NCBI RefSeq assembly: GCF_030410395.1
Contig: NZ_JAUHHF010000002.1
Location: forward strand, 124,001 to 188,000
Direction of reading: 5' to 3'
Origin: Zwartia panacis
GTDB lineage: Bacteria > Pseudomonadota > Gammaproteobacteria > Burkholderiales > Burkholderiaceae_B
Length of the DNA: 64,000 bases
Each line of letters starts with the position of its first letter. The first letter of the stretch is position 1. A program made the position numbers and the translations under genes. The notes beneath the pieces are model-generated. The model had not been told where the DNA came from, made no database searches, and saw only the letters and a program-made list of their open reading frames with translations. Below are positions 36,294 to 45,875 of this stretch, piece by piece.

Positions 36294-38060
36294 ATGACCT
36301 CTGAAACCAACGCCCCCGTTACGACTAATTTTCTGCGCAACATCATCGAGTCCGACCTCGCCTCCCAGCGATTTGCGGGCAAGCGCTGGGCAGGTCACCC
36401 CGGTCCGGCACAGGTGCAAGCGACGGGGGCACTCGACTCCGCACGGATTCGCACGCGCTTTCCGCCCGAACCGAATGGTTACCTGCACATCGGACACGCC
36501 AAGAGTATCTGTCTGAATTTCGGTCTGGCGCGTGACTATGGCGGTATTTGTCATTTGCGTTTTGACGATACGAACCCCGAAAAAGAAGAGCAAGAGTATG
36601 TGGACGCCATCATCGATGCCGTCAAATGGCTCGGCTTTGACTGGACCGTGGATGGCAAAGAGCATCTCTATTACGCCAGCAGTTATTTTGAGGACATGTA
36701 CGCCTTTGCCGAGGCGCTGATCGAAGCCGGACACGCCTACGTCGACGAGCAAAGCCCAGAGGAAATGCGCGCCATGCGCGGCACTCTTACCGAACCTGGT
36801 CAAAACTCGCCCTACCGTGATCGACCCGCAGCCGATTCAGTGCGCCTGTTGCGCGAAATGCGCGCAGGCAAGCACCCCGATGGCAGCATGGCGCTGCGGG
36901 CACGCATCGACATGGCCTCGCCCAACATCAACATGCGCGACCCCGTGCTCTATCGAATCCGTCATGCCGCGCATCACCGAACTGGCACGCAGTGGTGTAT
37001 CTACCCCATGTACGCCTTTGCGCATCCGATCGAAGACGCCCTTGAGGGCATCACACACAGTATTTGCACACTTGAGTTTGAAGACCAGCGGCCCTTTTAC
37101 GACTGGACACTCAACCGTCTGCAGGAGTTAGGCAAGTTTTCCTTGCCTTTGCCCCACCAGTACGAGTTCGCCCGTCTCAATATCAGTTACATCGTCACCA
37201 GCAAGCGCAAGTTATTACAGCTCGTCAAAGAAGGTCACGTGAATGGCTGGGATGATCCGAGGATGCCGACACTGGCGGGCCTGCGCCGGCGTGGTTACAC
37301 TGCGGCCGCGCTCCGCCTGTTCTGCGAGCGCACGGGCGTCTCCAAATCCAATTCACGCATCGATTACAGTCTGCTGGATCAGGCTTTGCGCGAGGATCAA
37401 GACCCTCTGGCACCCCGTTCCGTGGCGATCCTGGATCCCCTCAAACTGGTGATCACCAATTTTCCCGAAGGACATGCGGAAATCTGCCATGCGCCTCGCA
37501 ACCCGCATGATCCCAACGCCGGTCAGCGTGAATTTCCACTTACCCGCGAGGTCTGGATTGAGCGTGAAGACTTTGCCGAAGTTCCACCTAAAAAGTACTT
37601 TAGATTATTCCCCGGCAACTCGGTCAGATTGAAATATGGTTATGTCGTGACATGCACAGGCTGCGTCAAGGATGCCGCGGGCAATATCATCGAGGTTCAC
37701 GCTGAGTACAACCCGGAGACCAAAAGCGGTACACCGGGCTCGGATGCGGTCAAGGTCAAGGGCAACGTCACCTGGATTAGCTGCGCGTCGGCTGTACCCG
37801 CGGAAATCAGGCTGTATGACCGGCTGTTCTCTGAGCCCTTCCCGGACGCCGGAGACCGGGAGTTTCTGGACTACCTCAACCCGCTATCTGTCCAAACCGT
37901 TCAGGCGTGGCTTGAGCCAGGCACTTCCCTTGAACCCGGCATCGTCTCCCAATTTGAGCGTCTGGGGTATTTTGTGATCGACACCAAGGACTCGACGCCC
38001 GAGCGTCCGGTCTTTAATCGCGTGACGACCCTCAAAGACACCTGGGCGAGCGCCAGCTAG
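36294..38060 (+). CDS. glnS: Glutaminyl-tRNA synthetase
   Basis: GlnRS charges tRNA-Gln directly with glutamine and ATP. The class I signature GYLHIGHAKS lies near residue 62, and the KMSKS-like loop appears as VTSKRKLLQL near 300. RFDDTNPEKEEQEYVDAI is the usual GlnRS/GluRS stretch. The anticodon-binding barrels occupy the last 230 residues (ending VFNRVTTLKDTWA). Length 588 is slightly longer than E. coli GlnRS because of an N-terminal extension. The min genes follow after only 20 nt. Confidence 0.98.
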   Translation: MTSETNAPVTTNFLRNIIESDLASQRFAGKRWAGHPGPAQVQATGALDSARIRTRFPPEPNGYLHIGHAKSICLNFGLARDYGGICHLRFDDTNPEKEEQEYVDAIIDAVKWLGFDWTVDGKEHLYYASSYFEDMYAFAEALIEAGHAYVDEQSPEEMRAMRGTLTEPGQNSPYRDRPAADSVRLLREMRAGKHPDGSMALRARIDMASPNINMRDPVLYRIRHAAHHRTGTQWCIYPMYAFAHPIEDALEGITHSICTLEFEDQRPFYDWTLNRLQELGKFSLPLPHQYEFARLNISYIVTSKRKLLQLVKEGHVNGWDDPRMPTLAGLRRRGYTAAALRLFCERTGVSKSNSRIDYSLLDQALREDQDPLAPRSVAILDPLKLVITNFPEGHAEICHAPRNPHDPNAGQREFPLTREVWIEREDFAEVPPKKYFRLFPGNSVRLKYGYVVTCTGCVKDAAGNIIEVHAEYNPETKSGTPGSDAVKVKGNVTWISCASAVPAEIRLYDRLFSEPFPDAGDREFLDYLNPLSVQTVQAWLEPGTSLEPGIVSQFERLGYFVIDTKDSTPERPVFNRVTTLKDTWASAS

Positions 38061-38080
38061 GTAAGGTATGATCCTCGCCA

Positions 38081-38980
38081 ATGACGACTGAACTCTCCCC
38101 CCTCGAATTTAAAAGCGCCACACTGTATGCGATACGTGTGGTGCTTCAGCACTCCGACACAAAAGTACTGATCAAAGCGCTCAAAAAACGCATGGCCGAT
38201 GCGGGTGCGTTTTTTGAAAACGAGCCTGTCGTGATCGACGCCATGCGTGTGGAAGAATCGATCGACTGGGCGCCGCTCATCGAGGCGTTCAAAAAGCACA
38301 AGCTGCCCGTGATTGGTGTCGTGGCCCAAGGCGATAATTTGGTTCAGGCACAAGCCTGCGGCCTCACGCCCGTGGACCTATCCGCAGCGCCGGCGCGGCA
38401 TGCGTCCGATACGCAAACCGCTGCCTCTGTAGCCGAGCCTGTTACAGCGAGCTTGCCCACACCCGCGGCATCTGCTGAACCGACCGATTCAGCCGATTCG
38501 CAGTCCCGGACTGAGACAAAAGCCACTGTGGCGAGTACCACTGAAGCGAGTACCACTGACTCAAGCACCGCTGAGGAAAGTACCGCTTCAGCCAGCACCC
38601 CACATGCGGCAGCTACGCCGCAAGTTGCCCAAAATGCCTCGGCTGCGCCCACCATGGTCATCAAAGGACCATTGCGCTCCGGACAACGGGTCTACGCACG
38701 CAACAGTGACCTGATTGTGATGGGTGTGGTGAGTCGCGGCGCCGAAGTCATCGCCGATGGCAATATCCACATTTATGGCCCACTGCGTGGCAAAGCCATG
38801 GCAGGTGCGCGCGGTGATGTCGCCGCAAGGATTTTCACGACCGGCTTTGATGCCGAACTCGTCGCGATCGCTGGTATTTATCGCGTGATCGACACTAAAC
38901 TTTCAGCCGAACTGCATCAAAAACCCGTTGTGATCCAACTGGAAAAAGATGCGCTTCATATCAACGCCCTCGGGCAGTAA
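38081..38980 (+). CDS. minC: Septum site-determining protein MinC
   Basis: MinC blocks FtsZ ring assembly away from midcell, acting with MinD. The N-terminal domain (residues about 1-105) is joined by a linker of about 90 residues, rich in Ser, Thr and Ala with repeats of ASTT/SST type, to the C-terminal beta-helix (from about 192: PLRSGQRVYARNSDLIVMG then GNIHIYGPLRGKAMAGARGD) that binds MinD. Total 299 residues is long for MinC; the added length is the linker. It is followed by minD after 32 nt. Confidence 0.95.
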   Translation: MTTELSPLEFKSATLYAIRVVLQHSDTKVLIKALKKRMADAGAFFENEPVVIDAMRVEESIDWAPLIEAFKKHKLPVIGVVAQGDNLVQAQACGLTPVDLSAAPARHASDTQTAASVAEPVTASLPTPAASAEPTDSADSQSRTETKATVASTTEASTTDSSTAEESTASASTPHAAATPQVAQNASAAPTMVIKGPLRSGQRVYARNSDLIVMGVVSRGAEVIADGNIHIYGPLRGKAMAGARGDVAARIFTTGFDAELVAIAGIYRVIDTKLSAELHQKPVVIQLEKDALHINALGQ

Positions 38981-39012
38981 AATTAACATTTCCATTTAAA
39001 GGTTCTCGCGTC

Positions 39013-39828
39013 ATGACTCGTATTGTGGTGGTGACTTCAGGCAAGGGTGGCGTCGGCAAGACCACCACGAGTGCCAGCTTTTCCTCTGGTTTGGCCATGC
39101 GTGGTCACAAAACAGCTGTGATCGATTTTGATGTGGGTCTGCGTAACCTCGACCTCATCATGGGCTGTGAGCGTCGCGTGGTGTATGACTTTGTGAATGT
39201 GATCCAAGGTGAAGCCACCCTGAATCAAGCGTTGATCAAGGACAAAAACCTTGAAAACCTTTTTATCCTCCCCGCCTCGCAGACGCGCGACAAAGACGCG
39301 CTGTCCCTCGAAGGCGTAGGCAAGGTCATCAACGATCTGAAAGAAATGGGTTTCGAGTACATCGTGTGTGATTCGCCAGCTGGGATTGAGACGGGTGCGC
39401 TGCTGGCAGCCTATTACGCCGATGATGCGCTCGTGGTCACCAACCCCGAAGTCTCCTCTGTACGCGACTCCGACCGGATTTTAGGCATCTTAGCGTCCAA
39501 ATCACGCCGTGCCATCGAGTCTGACGAGCCCATCAAAGAATATCTGTTGCTGACGCGATACAACCCCAAGCGTGTCGAGGACGGCGAAATGCTGTCGCTC
39601 AAGGATATCGAGGATATTTTGCGGATCAAACTGATCGGCGTGATTCCAGAGTCCGAGTCGGTGTTGCAGGCCTCCAACCAAGGCTTGCCTGCCATTCACA
39701 TTGAAAAAAGCGATGTTTCCGAAGCGTATCGCGATGTTGTGTCACGCTACCTCGGCGAGGAAAAGCCCCTGCGTTTCGTGGATTACGAAAAGCCAGGCTT
39801 ACTCAAGCGCTTATTCGGAGGTAAATGA
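39013..39828 (+). CDS. minD: Septum site-determining ATPase MinD
   Basis: MinD is a membrane-bound ATPase that oscillates between poles and recruits MinC. The deviant Walker [15 protein letters not shown] (with the signature Lys) lies at residues 8-21, and the [20 protein letters not shown] segment is typical. The C-terminal amphipathic membrane-targeting helix is LLKRLFGGK. Length is 271 residues. Its TGA overlaps the minE start region. Confidence 0.98.
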   Translation: MTRIVVVTSGKGGVGKTTTSASFSSGLAMRGHKTAVIDFDVGLRNLDLIMGCERRVVYDFVNVIQGEATLNQALIKDKNLENLFILPASQTRDKDALSLEGVGKVINDLKEMGFEYIVCDSPAGIETGALLAAYYADDALVVTNPEVSSVRDSDRILGILASKSRRAIESDEPIKEYLLLTRYNPKRVEDGEMLSLKDIEDILRIKLIGVIPESESVLQASNQGLPAIHIEKSDVSEAYRDVVSRYLGEEKPLRFVDYEKPGLLKRLFGGK

Positions 39829-40085
39829 TGTCATTTCTGTCGTTTTTGCTTGGTCAGAAAAAAACCTCCGCCAACGTTGCCAAAGAGCGTCTGCAGATCA
39901 TTCTGGCCCACGAACGTGTCGGTGGCGGCAACAACTCCCCTGACTACTTGCCCGCACTCCAAAAAGAGTTGATGGCCGTCATTTCCAAGTACGTGCAGAT
40001 CAACCCCGAAGACATCAAGGTCCAGTTCGATAGACAGGATAGCCTTGAAGTCCTCGAGGTCAAGATCGAGATGCCTCAGCGTTGA
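39828..40085 (+). CDS. minE: Cell division topological specificity factor MinE
   Basis: MinE stimulates MinD ATPase and sets midcell placement. The N-terminal anti-MinCD region is [14 protein letters not shown], and the C-terminal dimer domain contains [16 protein letters not shown] and [12 protein letters not shown]. Two ATG codons lie in tandem (39825 and 39828); I take the second, which is 6 nt after GGAGG at 39817-39821. Length 85. It converges on ettA with a 4-nt gap and no visible terminator. Confidence 0.97.
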   Translation: MSFLSFLLGQKKTSANVAKERLQIILAHERVGGGNNSPDYLPALQKELMAVISKYVQINPEDIKVQFDRQDSLEVLEVKIEMPQR

Positions 40086-40089
40086 TCGA

Positions 40090-41763
40090 TTAACGCAGCG
40101 CCTTGTAGCGGATTCGCTTGGGCGCTGCGCCCGCCTCGCCTAAGCGGCGTTTCTTGTCCGCTTCGTATTCCTGATAATTGCCATCAAAGAACACCACCTG
40201 GGAGTCGCCCTCGAACGCGAGGATATGCGTGGCGATACGATCCAGGAACCAGCGATCATGACTGATCACCATCACAGAGCCTGCAAACTCCAGGAGTGCG
40301 TCCTCGAGCGCGCGCAAGGTTTCCACGTCCAGATCGTTTGACGGTTCGTCCAGCAGCAACACATTGCCACCCGTAATGAGCGTTTTGGCCAAATGCAGGC
40401 GCCCTCGCTCACCACCCGAGAGCTGACCGACCATCTTGCCCTGATCTGCGCCTTTGAAATTGAAGCGTCCCAGGTAGGCACGCGCAGGCATTTCAAAACG
40501 TCCAACCGTGAGCAGATCGGCACCGTCAGAAATCGTGTCAAACACAGTTTTGCCGTCAGGCAACGCGTCACGAGACTGATCCACAAAAGCGATCTTGACG
40601 GTCTGACCGATTTTGACCTCGCCACTGTCAGGTTTATCCTGGCCCGCGATCATGCGGAACAAAGTCGATTTACCCGCGCCGTTTGGACCAATGATGCCGA
40701 CAATCGCGCCTGGTGGAACACGGAAACTCACGTTATCCATGAGCAGCTTGTCACCAAAGGCCTTGCTGACGTTCACGAACTCAATCGCCTCGTTACCCAG
40801 GCGCTCGGCCACAGGGATAAAGATCTCCTGGGTTTCATTGCGCTTTTGATATTCGTGCGAGGAGAGCTCCTCAAAACGCGTCATACGCGCTTTGGCCTTG
40901 GCCTGACGTCCTTTAGCGTTTTGGCGCACCCACTCCAGCTCTTTCTTGATGGTTTTCTGACGCGCCGACTCGCTCGCCTCTTCTTGCTTGAGTCGGTCGT
41001 TCTTTTGTTCGAGCCAGGAGCTGTAATTGCCCTTCCAGGGAATGCCGTGACCACGGTCGAGCTCGAGAATCCACTCTGCGGCGTTATCCAGGAAATAACG
41101 GTCGTGGGTAACACCCACTACGGTTCCGGGGAACTTGGCCAGAAACTGTTCCAGCCACTCGACGCTTTCGGCATCCAGGTGGTTGGTCGGCTCGTCTAGC
41201 AGCAGCATATCTGGCTTGGAAAGCAACAAACGGCAGAGCGCCACACGACGCTTCTCACCACCGGAGAGCTTGCCAACATTGGCGTCCCAAGGAGGTAGAC
41301 GCAAAGCATCGGCGGCGATTTCCATTTGTGTTTCAGTATCGTCTGAGCCGCTTGAGGCCGCAGCGGAAATGATGGCTTCGAGCTCAGCCTGTTCGGCTGC
41401 AAGCGCATCAAAGTCTGCATCAGGTTCCGCATATGCGGCGTACACCTCGTCGAGACGCTTTTTAGCCGCAACGACTGGGCCCATGCCCTCCTCAACCGCC
41501 TGCCGGACAGTGTGATCGGGATTGAGTTTGGGCTCTTGCTCCAGATAGCCGATATTGAGCCCCGGCATCGGAACGGCTTCGCCCTCGATTTCCTTGTCCA
41601 CACCCGCCATGATCTTGAGCAAGGTGGACTTGCCTGAGCCATTCAGACCCAGCACGCCGATTTTGGCACCCGGGAAAAATGACAGGGAGATATCACGAAG
41701 AATCTGGCGCTTGGGGGGAACAATTTTGCCCACGCGGTGCATGGTGTATACGTATTGAGCCAT
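40090..41763 (-). CDS. ettA: Energy-dependent translational throttle protein EttA (ABC-F)
   Basis: EttA binds the ribosomal E site and gates the first peptide bond according to ATP level. Two ABC domains are present: GLNGSGKSTLLKIM with LSGGEKRRVAL, and GPNGAGKSTLFRMI with LSGGERGRLHLA. Between them lies the P-site tRNA-interacting (PtIM) linker, charged and helical (ESARQKTIKKELEWVRQNAK). The N-terminus QYVYTMHRVGK is the EttA type, and the 557-residue length separates it from Uup or YheS. Confidence 0.96.
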   Translation of the reverse strand: MAQYVYTMHRVGKIVPPKRQILRDISLSFFPGAKIGVLGLNGSGKSTLLKIMAGVDKEIEGEAVPMPGLNIGYLEQEPKLNPDHTVRQAVEEGMGPVVAAKKRLDEVYAAYAEPDADFDALAAEQAELEAIISAAASSGSDDTETQMEIAADALRLPPWDANVGKLSGGEKRRVALCRLLLSKPDMLLLDEPTNHLDAESVEWLEQFLAKFPGTVVGVTHDRYFLDNAAEWILELDRGHGIPWKGNYSSWLEQKNDRLKQEEASESARQKTIKKELEWVRQNAKGRQAKAKARMTRFEELSSHEYQKRNETQEIFIPVAERLGNEAIEFVNVSKAFGDKLLMDNVSFRVPPGAIVGIIGPNGAGKSTLFRMIAGQDKPDSGEVKIGQTVKIAFVDQSRDALPDGKTVFDTISDGADLLTVGRFEMPARAYLGRFNFKGADQGKMVGQLSGGERGRLHLAKTLITGGNVLLLDEPSNDLDVETLRALEDALLEFAGSVMVISHDRWFLDRIATHILAFEGDSQVVFFDGNYQEYEADKKRRLGEAGAAPKRIRYKALR

Positions 41764-41872
41764 AGGTCCATCAAAGAATAAAAGTCAATGCGCTATTGTA
41801 GGGCTTGGAGGGCGCTATGATGACGGCTGGATCGATTTTTACCTGGCCTGAACTGCCCTGAACTCCACTCCT

Positions 41873-42373
41873 ATGACGACACCTGACCACGCGCTTCGCT
41901 TTACCGAACAAGAACTCGCCATGCTGGGTAAAACCGCGGACGGCCTGAGTGCCTATATGGGCAAGTCTGTTTTGGCTGAAATCGGGATGGATGACGATGC
42001 TGAATGGGTCATTTTTGCCATTCCGCTCGGTGTCGACGAAACCCCCGATGAAAAAGCCACGCACGTTCAAATGGGTGGGCCAGGTGCGCGCTTTGTCGGA
42101 AACCGGGGCGGGCTCGATCTTGATACGGAAGTCTATGACTGTCAGTATCTCTGGGCCATCCAGATTACCGAAGATCCCGAAGCACGTTTTGTGCGTCTGG
42201 ACCAAAACGGCGATGAGTTTGACTTTGCTATGGAGCTTTCAGAGCTCTTGCCGTTTGACCTGACGGACGAGGCGCTGCCGGACCCGGACCTCGAATTGCT
42301 CGAGGATCTGGACGATGATGAAGATGATGAGCCCTCGAACGACTCAAACGATGCCCCCCCCTCTATTCACTGA
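41873..42373 (+). CDS. Acidic hypothetical protein
   Basis: A 166-residue, strongly acidic protein with no signal peptide or membrane segment. I do not recognise the family. Visible features are an ordered-looking N-terminal part (LRFTEQELAMLGKTADGL, then VIFAIPLGVDETPDEKATHV) and a C-terminal tail of Asp/Glu (EDLDDDEDDEPSNDSNDAPP). It is divergent from ettA, and a small membrane protein gene follows 13 nt later. The tail could bind a basic partner or metal; that is speculation. Confidence 0.65.
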   Translation: MTTPDHALRFTEQELAMLGKTADGLSAYMGKSVLAEIGMDDDAEWVIFAIPLGVDETPDEKATHVQMGGPGARFVGNRGGLDLDTEVYDCQYLWAIQITEDPEARFVRLDQNGDEFDFAMELSELLPFDLTDEALPDPDLELLEDLDDDEDDEPSNDSNDAPPSIH

Positions 42374-42386
42374 GTCGTCATCAATC

Positions 42387-42572
42387 ATGGATATCCTGGC
42401 TCTTATCATTACAGGCCTTTTTATTTGTTTCATATTATGGGTTACAACCGCATCCTTGGGGTTCCCTCTTGGAACACTCGTTGGTGTCGCAGCTGTGGCC
42501 ATCATTGCTGGTGGGTATTTCTTATTTTTTTCTTCTCTATTTTCACTAGCAAAAATATTAGGTCTTCAATAA
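42387..42572 (+). CDS. Small hydrophobic membrane protein
   Basis: A 61-residue frame beginning MDILALIITGLFICFILW with two likely membrane segments and a glycine/alanine turn (GTLVGVAAVAIIAGGYFLFF). Local base composition is richer in A/T than the neighbours. No good ribosome site is seen, but the start lies 13 nt after the preceding stop, so coupling is possible. It ends immediately before the CoA-transferase stop on the other strand. No family recognised. Confidence 0.45.
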   Translation: MDILALIITGLFICFILWVTTASLGFPLGTLVGVAAVAIIAGGYFLFFSSLFSLAKILGLQ

Positions 42573-43796
42573 TCAGATCACGCCCTTTACTTTTAAGCGC
42601 TGGATATCGTTCGCGGACAAACCGAGCGCACCAAAAAACGATTCGTTATGCTCTCCCACTGAGGGGCCACTGCGATGCGCTTGGGGCGCAGCACCACTGA
42701 CTCTCGGCACCACGCAAGGCGCGGGGATTGTCCCCAAGTCGGGATCCTCGATTCGCATCACTGACTGTCGATATTTCACCTGTGGATCAGCCAGCACATC
42801 TTTGATATTGAACACCTTGGTGTAGGGTACGTCGGCCTGACCCAAAATCTGCTCAATTTCACTGAAGTCGTGACAGGCGAACCATTCAGAAATGCCCTGA
42901 TCGATCACCTCGACATGACGACATCGTCCCGGATTTGTCTCAAAGCGCGGATCAGATAACCACTCAACATGACCGATCGCGTGGCAAAGACGGCTAAAAA
43001 TGGGATTGGAGGAGGCCACCAGGGTCACCCAGGTATGATCTTTACTGCGATACATGTTGGATGGCGCGGTGTAGTCGGCGCGATTTCCGACATGACTGCG
43101 GGTGTAGCCCAAGACTTCTTGCTCAACCGCGAGTGGATCGAGCAAGCGGAAAATCGCCTCAGTCGCGGACAAGTCAATTTCAAAACCGCCCAACTCAGGA
43201 CGCGCGCGAAGTGATGCCATCGCGGACGCGATACTGAAAGCGCCGAACACACCTGTGATCAGATCACCAATTGGCAAGTTGGGATGCTGGGGACCACTTT
43301 CAGGTGTACCAATCAGATTCGTCAAACCACTCATGGCTTCAAATATCCTGGCAAAGCCCGGACGCTTGGCATAAGGGCCCGTTTGACCAAAGCCCGTGAT
43401 GCGTAACACGACTAATTGAGGGTTGGCCGCATGCAATGTCTTTAAATCCAACCCCCACTTGTCCAGCGTGCCGGTGCGAAAGTTTTCGACGAGCACATCG
43501 GTGCGGGCAATCGCTTTGAGAAACAATTCGCGTCCCTCTGGCTTGCGCACATCGAGCGTGATGCCCCGCTTGTTGCGGTTGACGACTTTCCAATACAGCG
43601 CATGCTCAGGCGTCGTGGGCGCCAGCCCTCTCAATGCATCCGAGCCATCGGGCAATTCAACTTTGGTGACATGCGCGCCAAGATCGGCACAAAGTGTCGC
43701 GGCAAAAGGCGCAGCAAGGACAGTCGACAGGTCCAGGATATTGACACCCTCAAGCATGGGGCGGCGGGCGGGCGAATGATCAGTTTCTGGTTGCAT
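42573..43796 (-). CDS. Family III (CaiB/BaiF) CoA-transferase
   Basis: Family III enzymes move CoA between carboxylic acids through an aspartyl intermediate. LEGVNILDLSTVLAAPFAATLCADLGAHV and VNRNKRGITLDVRKPEGREL are the classical N-terminal stretches, and VLRITGFGQTGPYAKRPGF is the family glycine region. Length is 407 residues from ATG 43796. It is divergent from an IclR regulator gene, with a perfect inverted repeat between them, and next to acyl-CoA dehydrogenase and Bug receptor genes. It probably activates the acid that the dehydrogenase then oxidises. Confidence 0.92.
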   Translation of the reverse strand: MQPETDHSPARRPMLEGVNILDLSTVLAAPFAATLCADLGAHVTKVELPDGSDALRGLAPTTPEHALYWKVVNRNKRGITLDVRKPEGRELFLKAIARTDVLVENFRTGTLDKWGLDLKTLHAANPQLVVLRITGFGQTGPYAKRPGFARIFEAMSGLTNLIGTPESGPQHPNLPIGDLITGVFGAFSIASAMASLRARPELGGFEIDLSATEAIFRLLDPLAVEQEVLGYTRSHVGNRADYTAPSNMYRSKDHTWVTLVASSNPIFSRLCHAIGHVEWLSDPRFETNPGRCRHVEVIDQGISEWFACHDFSEIEQILGQADVPYTKVFNIKDVLADPQVKYRQSVMRIEDPDLGTIPAPCVVPRVSGAAPQAHRSGPSVGEHNESFFGALGLSANDIQRLKVKGVI

Positions 43797-43834
43797 GAGG
43801 ATATTTGAGCAGATTCGCAGGCATCTGAGACGGC

Positions 43835-43853
43835 TGTTTCGCACAGCGAAACA
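43835..43853. promoter_or_regulatory. Perfect 8-bp inverted repeat, probable IclR operator
   Basis: TGTTTCGC-ACA-GCGAAACA is an exact inverted repeat with a 3-nt centre. It lies in the 100-nt region between the divergent CoA-transferase and IclR genes, about 40 nt from each start. Position, symmetry and length fit an operator for the adjacent regulator. Confidence 0.65.
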
Positions 43854-43896
43854 CTAGTAAATTTAGGTTGTTCCCCATTCGACAATCCCTCAAGAT

Positions 43897-44718
43897 ATGA
43901 ACATGAACCAAGCGCCCCAATCGATGGAGACCGATCGTCAGTTTGCAATCAACCTGAGCCGCGGGCTACAGGTGTTGCGCGCCTTTACGCCTTCTGACTA
44001 CCTGCTTGGCAATCGGGAACTCTGTGAAAAGACGGGATTGCCCAAAGCGACGATTTCGCGGCTGACCTATACCCTAGATCAGCTGGGCTATCTCACGCGC
44101 ATCGATCGTTTGCAAAAATACAGACTTGGACCCGGCGTCCTGATGCTGGGTTATCCGATGCTGGCCAGCATGGAAATCCGCCACCTGGCGCGACCCCACA
44201 TCGAAAAACTCGCTGCCCAGACAGGATGGACCGTCAATCTGGGCATGCTCGGTAAGCTAGAGGTGGTGTACATCGATGCGCTGCGTATTGATCGGGGAAA
44301 TTTTTTAAAACCCGATATCGGAAGTGCGCGACCTTTACTCACCACCGCGCTTGGGCGAGCGTTGCTCTTCGCAAGTCATCCCGCGCAACGCGACTCGATC
44401 CTGAATCGATTGAAAATCGAAGATTCCGCACAATATGCCGCTGACTTTCCCTATTACGAGAAAGATCGGTCGTTCTACGAAAAAAATGGCTTTTGTCTCA
44501 GTCGTGGTGACTGGAAACGCAATGTACTGGCGGTTGCGGTGCCGCTCAATGTCGCGTCTGACGACCACCTGCAGATCGGTATGAACTGCACGATCAGTAC
44601 CGCTCGACTGACAAAAGCTGAACTTCTTAAAAACATCATTCCCTATTTATTTGAAGCCCGTCACAACATTGAGCGCGACAGCGGAAAAATTGTGACCCCT
44701 GCTGGAACATCATCATGA
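43897..44718 (+). CDS. IclR family transcriptional regulator
   Basis: The second IclR protein in the window, 273 residues. The winged helix is near residues 25-85 (NRELCEKTGLPKATISRLTYT), and the effector domain has MLGKLEVVYIDALR and LTTALGRALLF, ending near VPLNVASDDHLQIGMNC. Its stop overlaps the acyl-CoA dehydrogenase start by 4 bases, so both are translated together. It probably senses a CoA-linked or free acid and controls the genes on both sides through the inverted repeat at 43835-43853. Confidence 0.94.
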   Translation: MNMNQAPQSMETDRQFAINLSRGLQVLRAFTPSDYLLGNRELCEKTGLPKATISRLTYTLDQLGYLTRIDRLQKYRLGPGVLMLGYPMLASMEIRHLARPHIEKLAAQTGWTVNLGMLGKLEVVYIDALRIDRGNFLKPDIGSARPLLTTALGRALLFASHPAQRDSILNRLKIEDSAQYAADFPYYEKDRSFYEKNGFCLSRGDWKRNVLAVAVPLNVASDDHLQIGMNCTISTARLTKAELLKNIIPYLFEARHNIERDSGKIVTPAGTSS

Positions 44719-45875
44719 TTAATGACTCGACATTGAACGCCAAACGCCTCGAAGATATACGACAGTTTGTACGCGACATCGCCATTCCCGCAGAAGCCCA
44801 GGTCGTCAGAGACAACCAGATCCCCGAGGACATCGTGCAAATCATGCGAGAGCGTGGCTACTTTGGCTGGAGTATCCCGCTTGAGTATGGCGGTGCGGGC
44901 ATGACAACAGAAGAGCTCGCACTCGCCAACATGGAACTTTCCAAGGCAGCGACAGCCTTTCGCGCCCGGGCGGGCACCAACACGGGTATTGGTGCCGAGT
45001 CGATCATTCAGGACGGTACGCCAGAGCAAAAACGCGAGTGGCTACCTAAACTCGCCAGCGGTGAGGTCACAGGCTGCCTTGCATTGACCGAGCCCGATGC
45101 AGGCTCGGATGCAACGGCTTTGAAAACTTCCGCGATACCCGTCGCGTCGGGGGGCACTCAGCAATGGCGGATCAATGGCACCAAACGCTACATCACCAAC
45201 GCACCGCTTGCCGAACTGTTCACGGTATTTGCCAGAACCGATCCCGATGACTTGTCACACCGTGGCATCAGTGCGTTTTTAATCCCGAGACATACACCAG
45301 GCCTGAGCACCGGTCCTGAACATCGAAAAATGGGTCAATCAGGGTCTCCCGTATCCGAGGTTTATCTCCACGATGTGCTGGCGAGCAGCGAGCAAATTGT
45401 CGGCGGGATTCCTGGCAAGGGGTTTGCGACCGCCATGAAAACACTGAACAAGCAACGCATCAATCTGGCAGCGCTTTGCATCGGTCCCGCGATGCGGCTG
45501 CTTGATGAAGCACTTGTCCATGTCAAGAAGCGCGAGCAGTTTGGCAAACCCATCGCGGAGTTTCAGCTTGTCCAGGCCATGCTGGCAGAAAGCCAAGTTG
45601 AAATCTCGGCCGCGCGCAGTCTGGTGCTGGAGACCGCACGCGCACGTGATAACGGTGAGGATGTGACGACACAAGCCTCAATTTGCAAATACTACGCCTC
45701 AGAGATGTGCGGGCGTGTCGCAGATCGGGTTGTGCAGATTTTTGGTGGAGCAGGTTACTGCGCGGATATCGGCGGTCCCATAGAAATGCTGTACCGGGAT
45801 GTCAGGCTGTTCCGCTTGTACGAAGGGACCAGTCAAATCCACTTGCTGAACATCGCCAAGCGGATCATGAAGTAG
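44715..45875 (+). CDS. Acyl-CoA dehydrogenase
   Basis: A flavoprotein of 386 residues that forms the alpha-beta double bond in an acyl-CoA. CLALTEPDAGSDATALKTSA and INGTKRYITNA are FAD/substrate loops; the C-terminal domain has QIFGGAGYCADIGGPIEMLY and ends LYEGTSQIHLLNIAKRIM, where Glu of YEGT is the position of the usual catalytic or hinge residue. It follows the IclR gene with an ATGA overlap. The substrate is probably the acyl-CoA made by the divergent CoA-transferase. Confidence 0.93.
   Translation: MINDSTLNAKRLEDIRQFVRDIAIPAEAQVVRDNQIPEDIVQIMRERGYFGWSIPLEYGGAGMTTEELALANMELSKAATAFRARAGTNTGIGAESIIQDGTPEQKREWLPKLASGEVTGCLALTEPDAGSDATALKTSAIPVASGGTQQWRINGTKRYITNAPLAELFTVFARTDPDDLSHRGISAFLIPRHTPGLSTGPEHRKMGQSGSPVSEVYLHDVLASSEQIVGGIPGKGFATAMKTLNKQRINLAALCIGPAMRLLDEALVHVKKREQFGKPIAEFQLVQAMLAESQVEISAARSLVLETARARDNGEDVTTQASICKYYASEMCGRVADRVVQIFGGAGYCADIGGPIEMLYRDVRLFRLYEGTSQIHLLNIAKRIMK

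Noticed and set aside
36150-36803. Open frame of 217 codons on minus between recQ and glnS
   Set aside because: It covers the recQ/glnS promoter region and the start of glnS in antisense; no motif.
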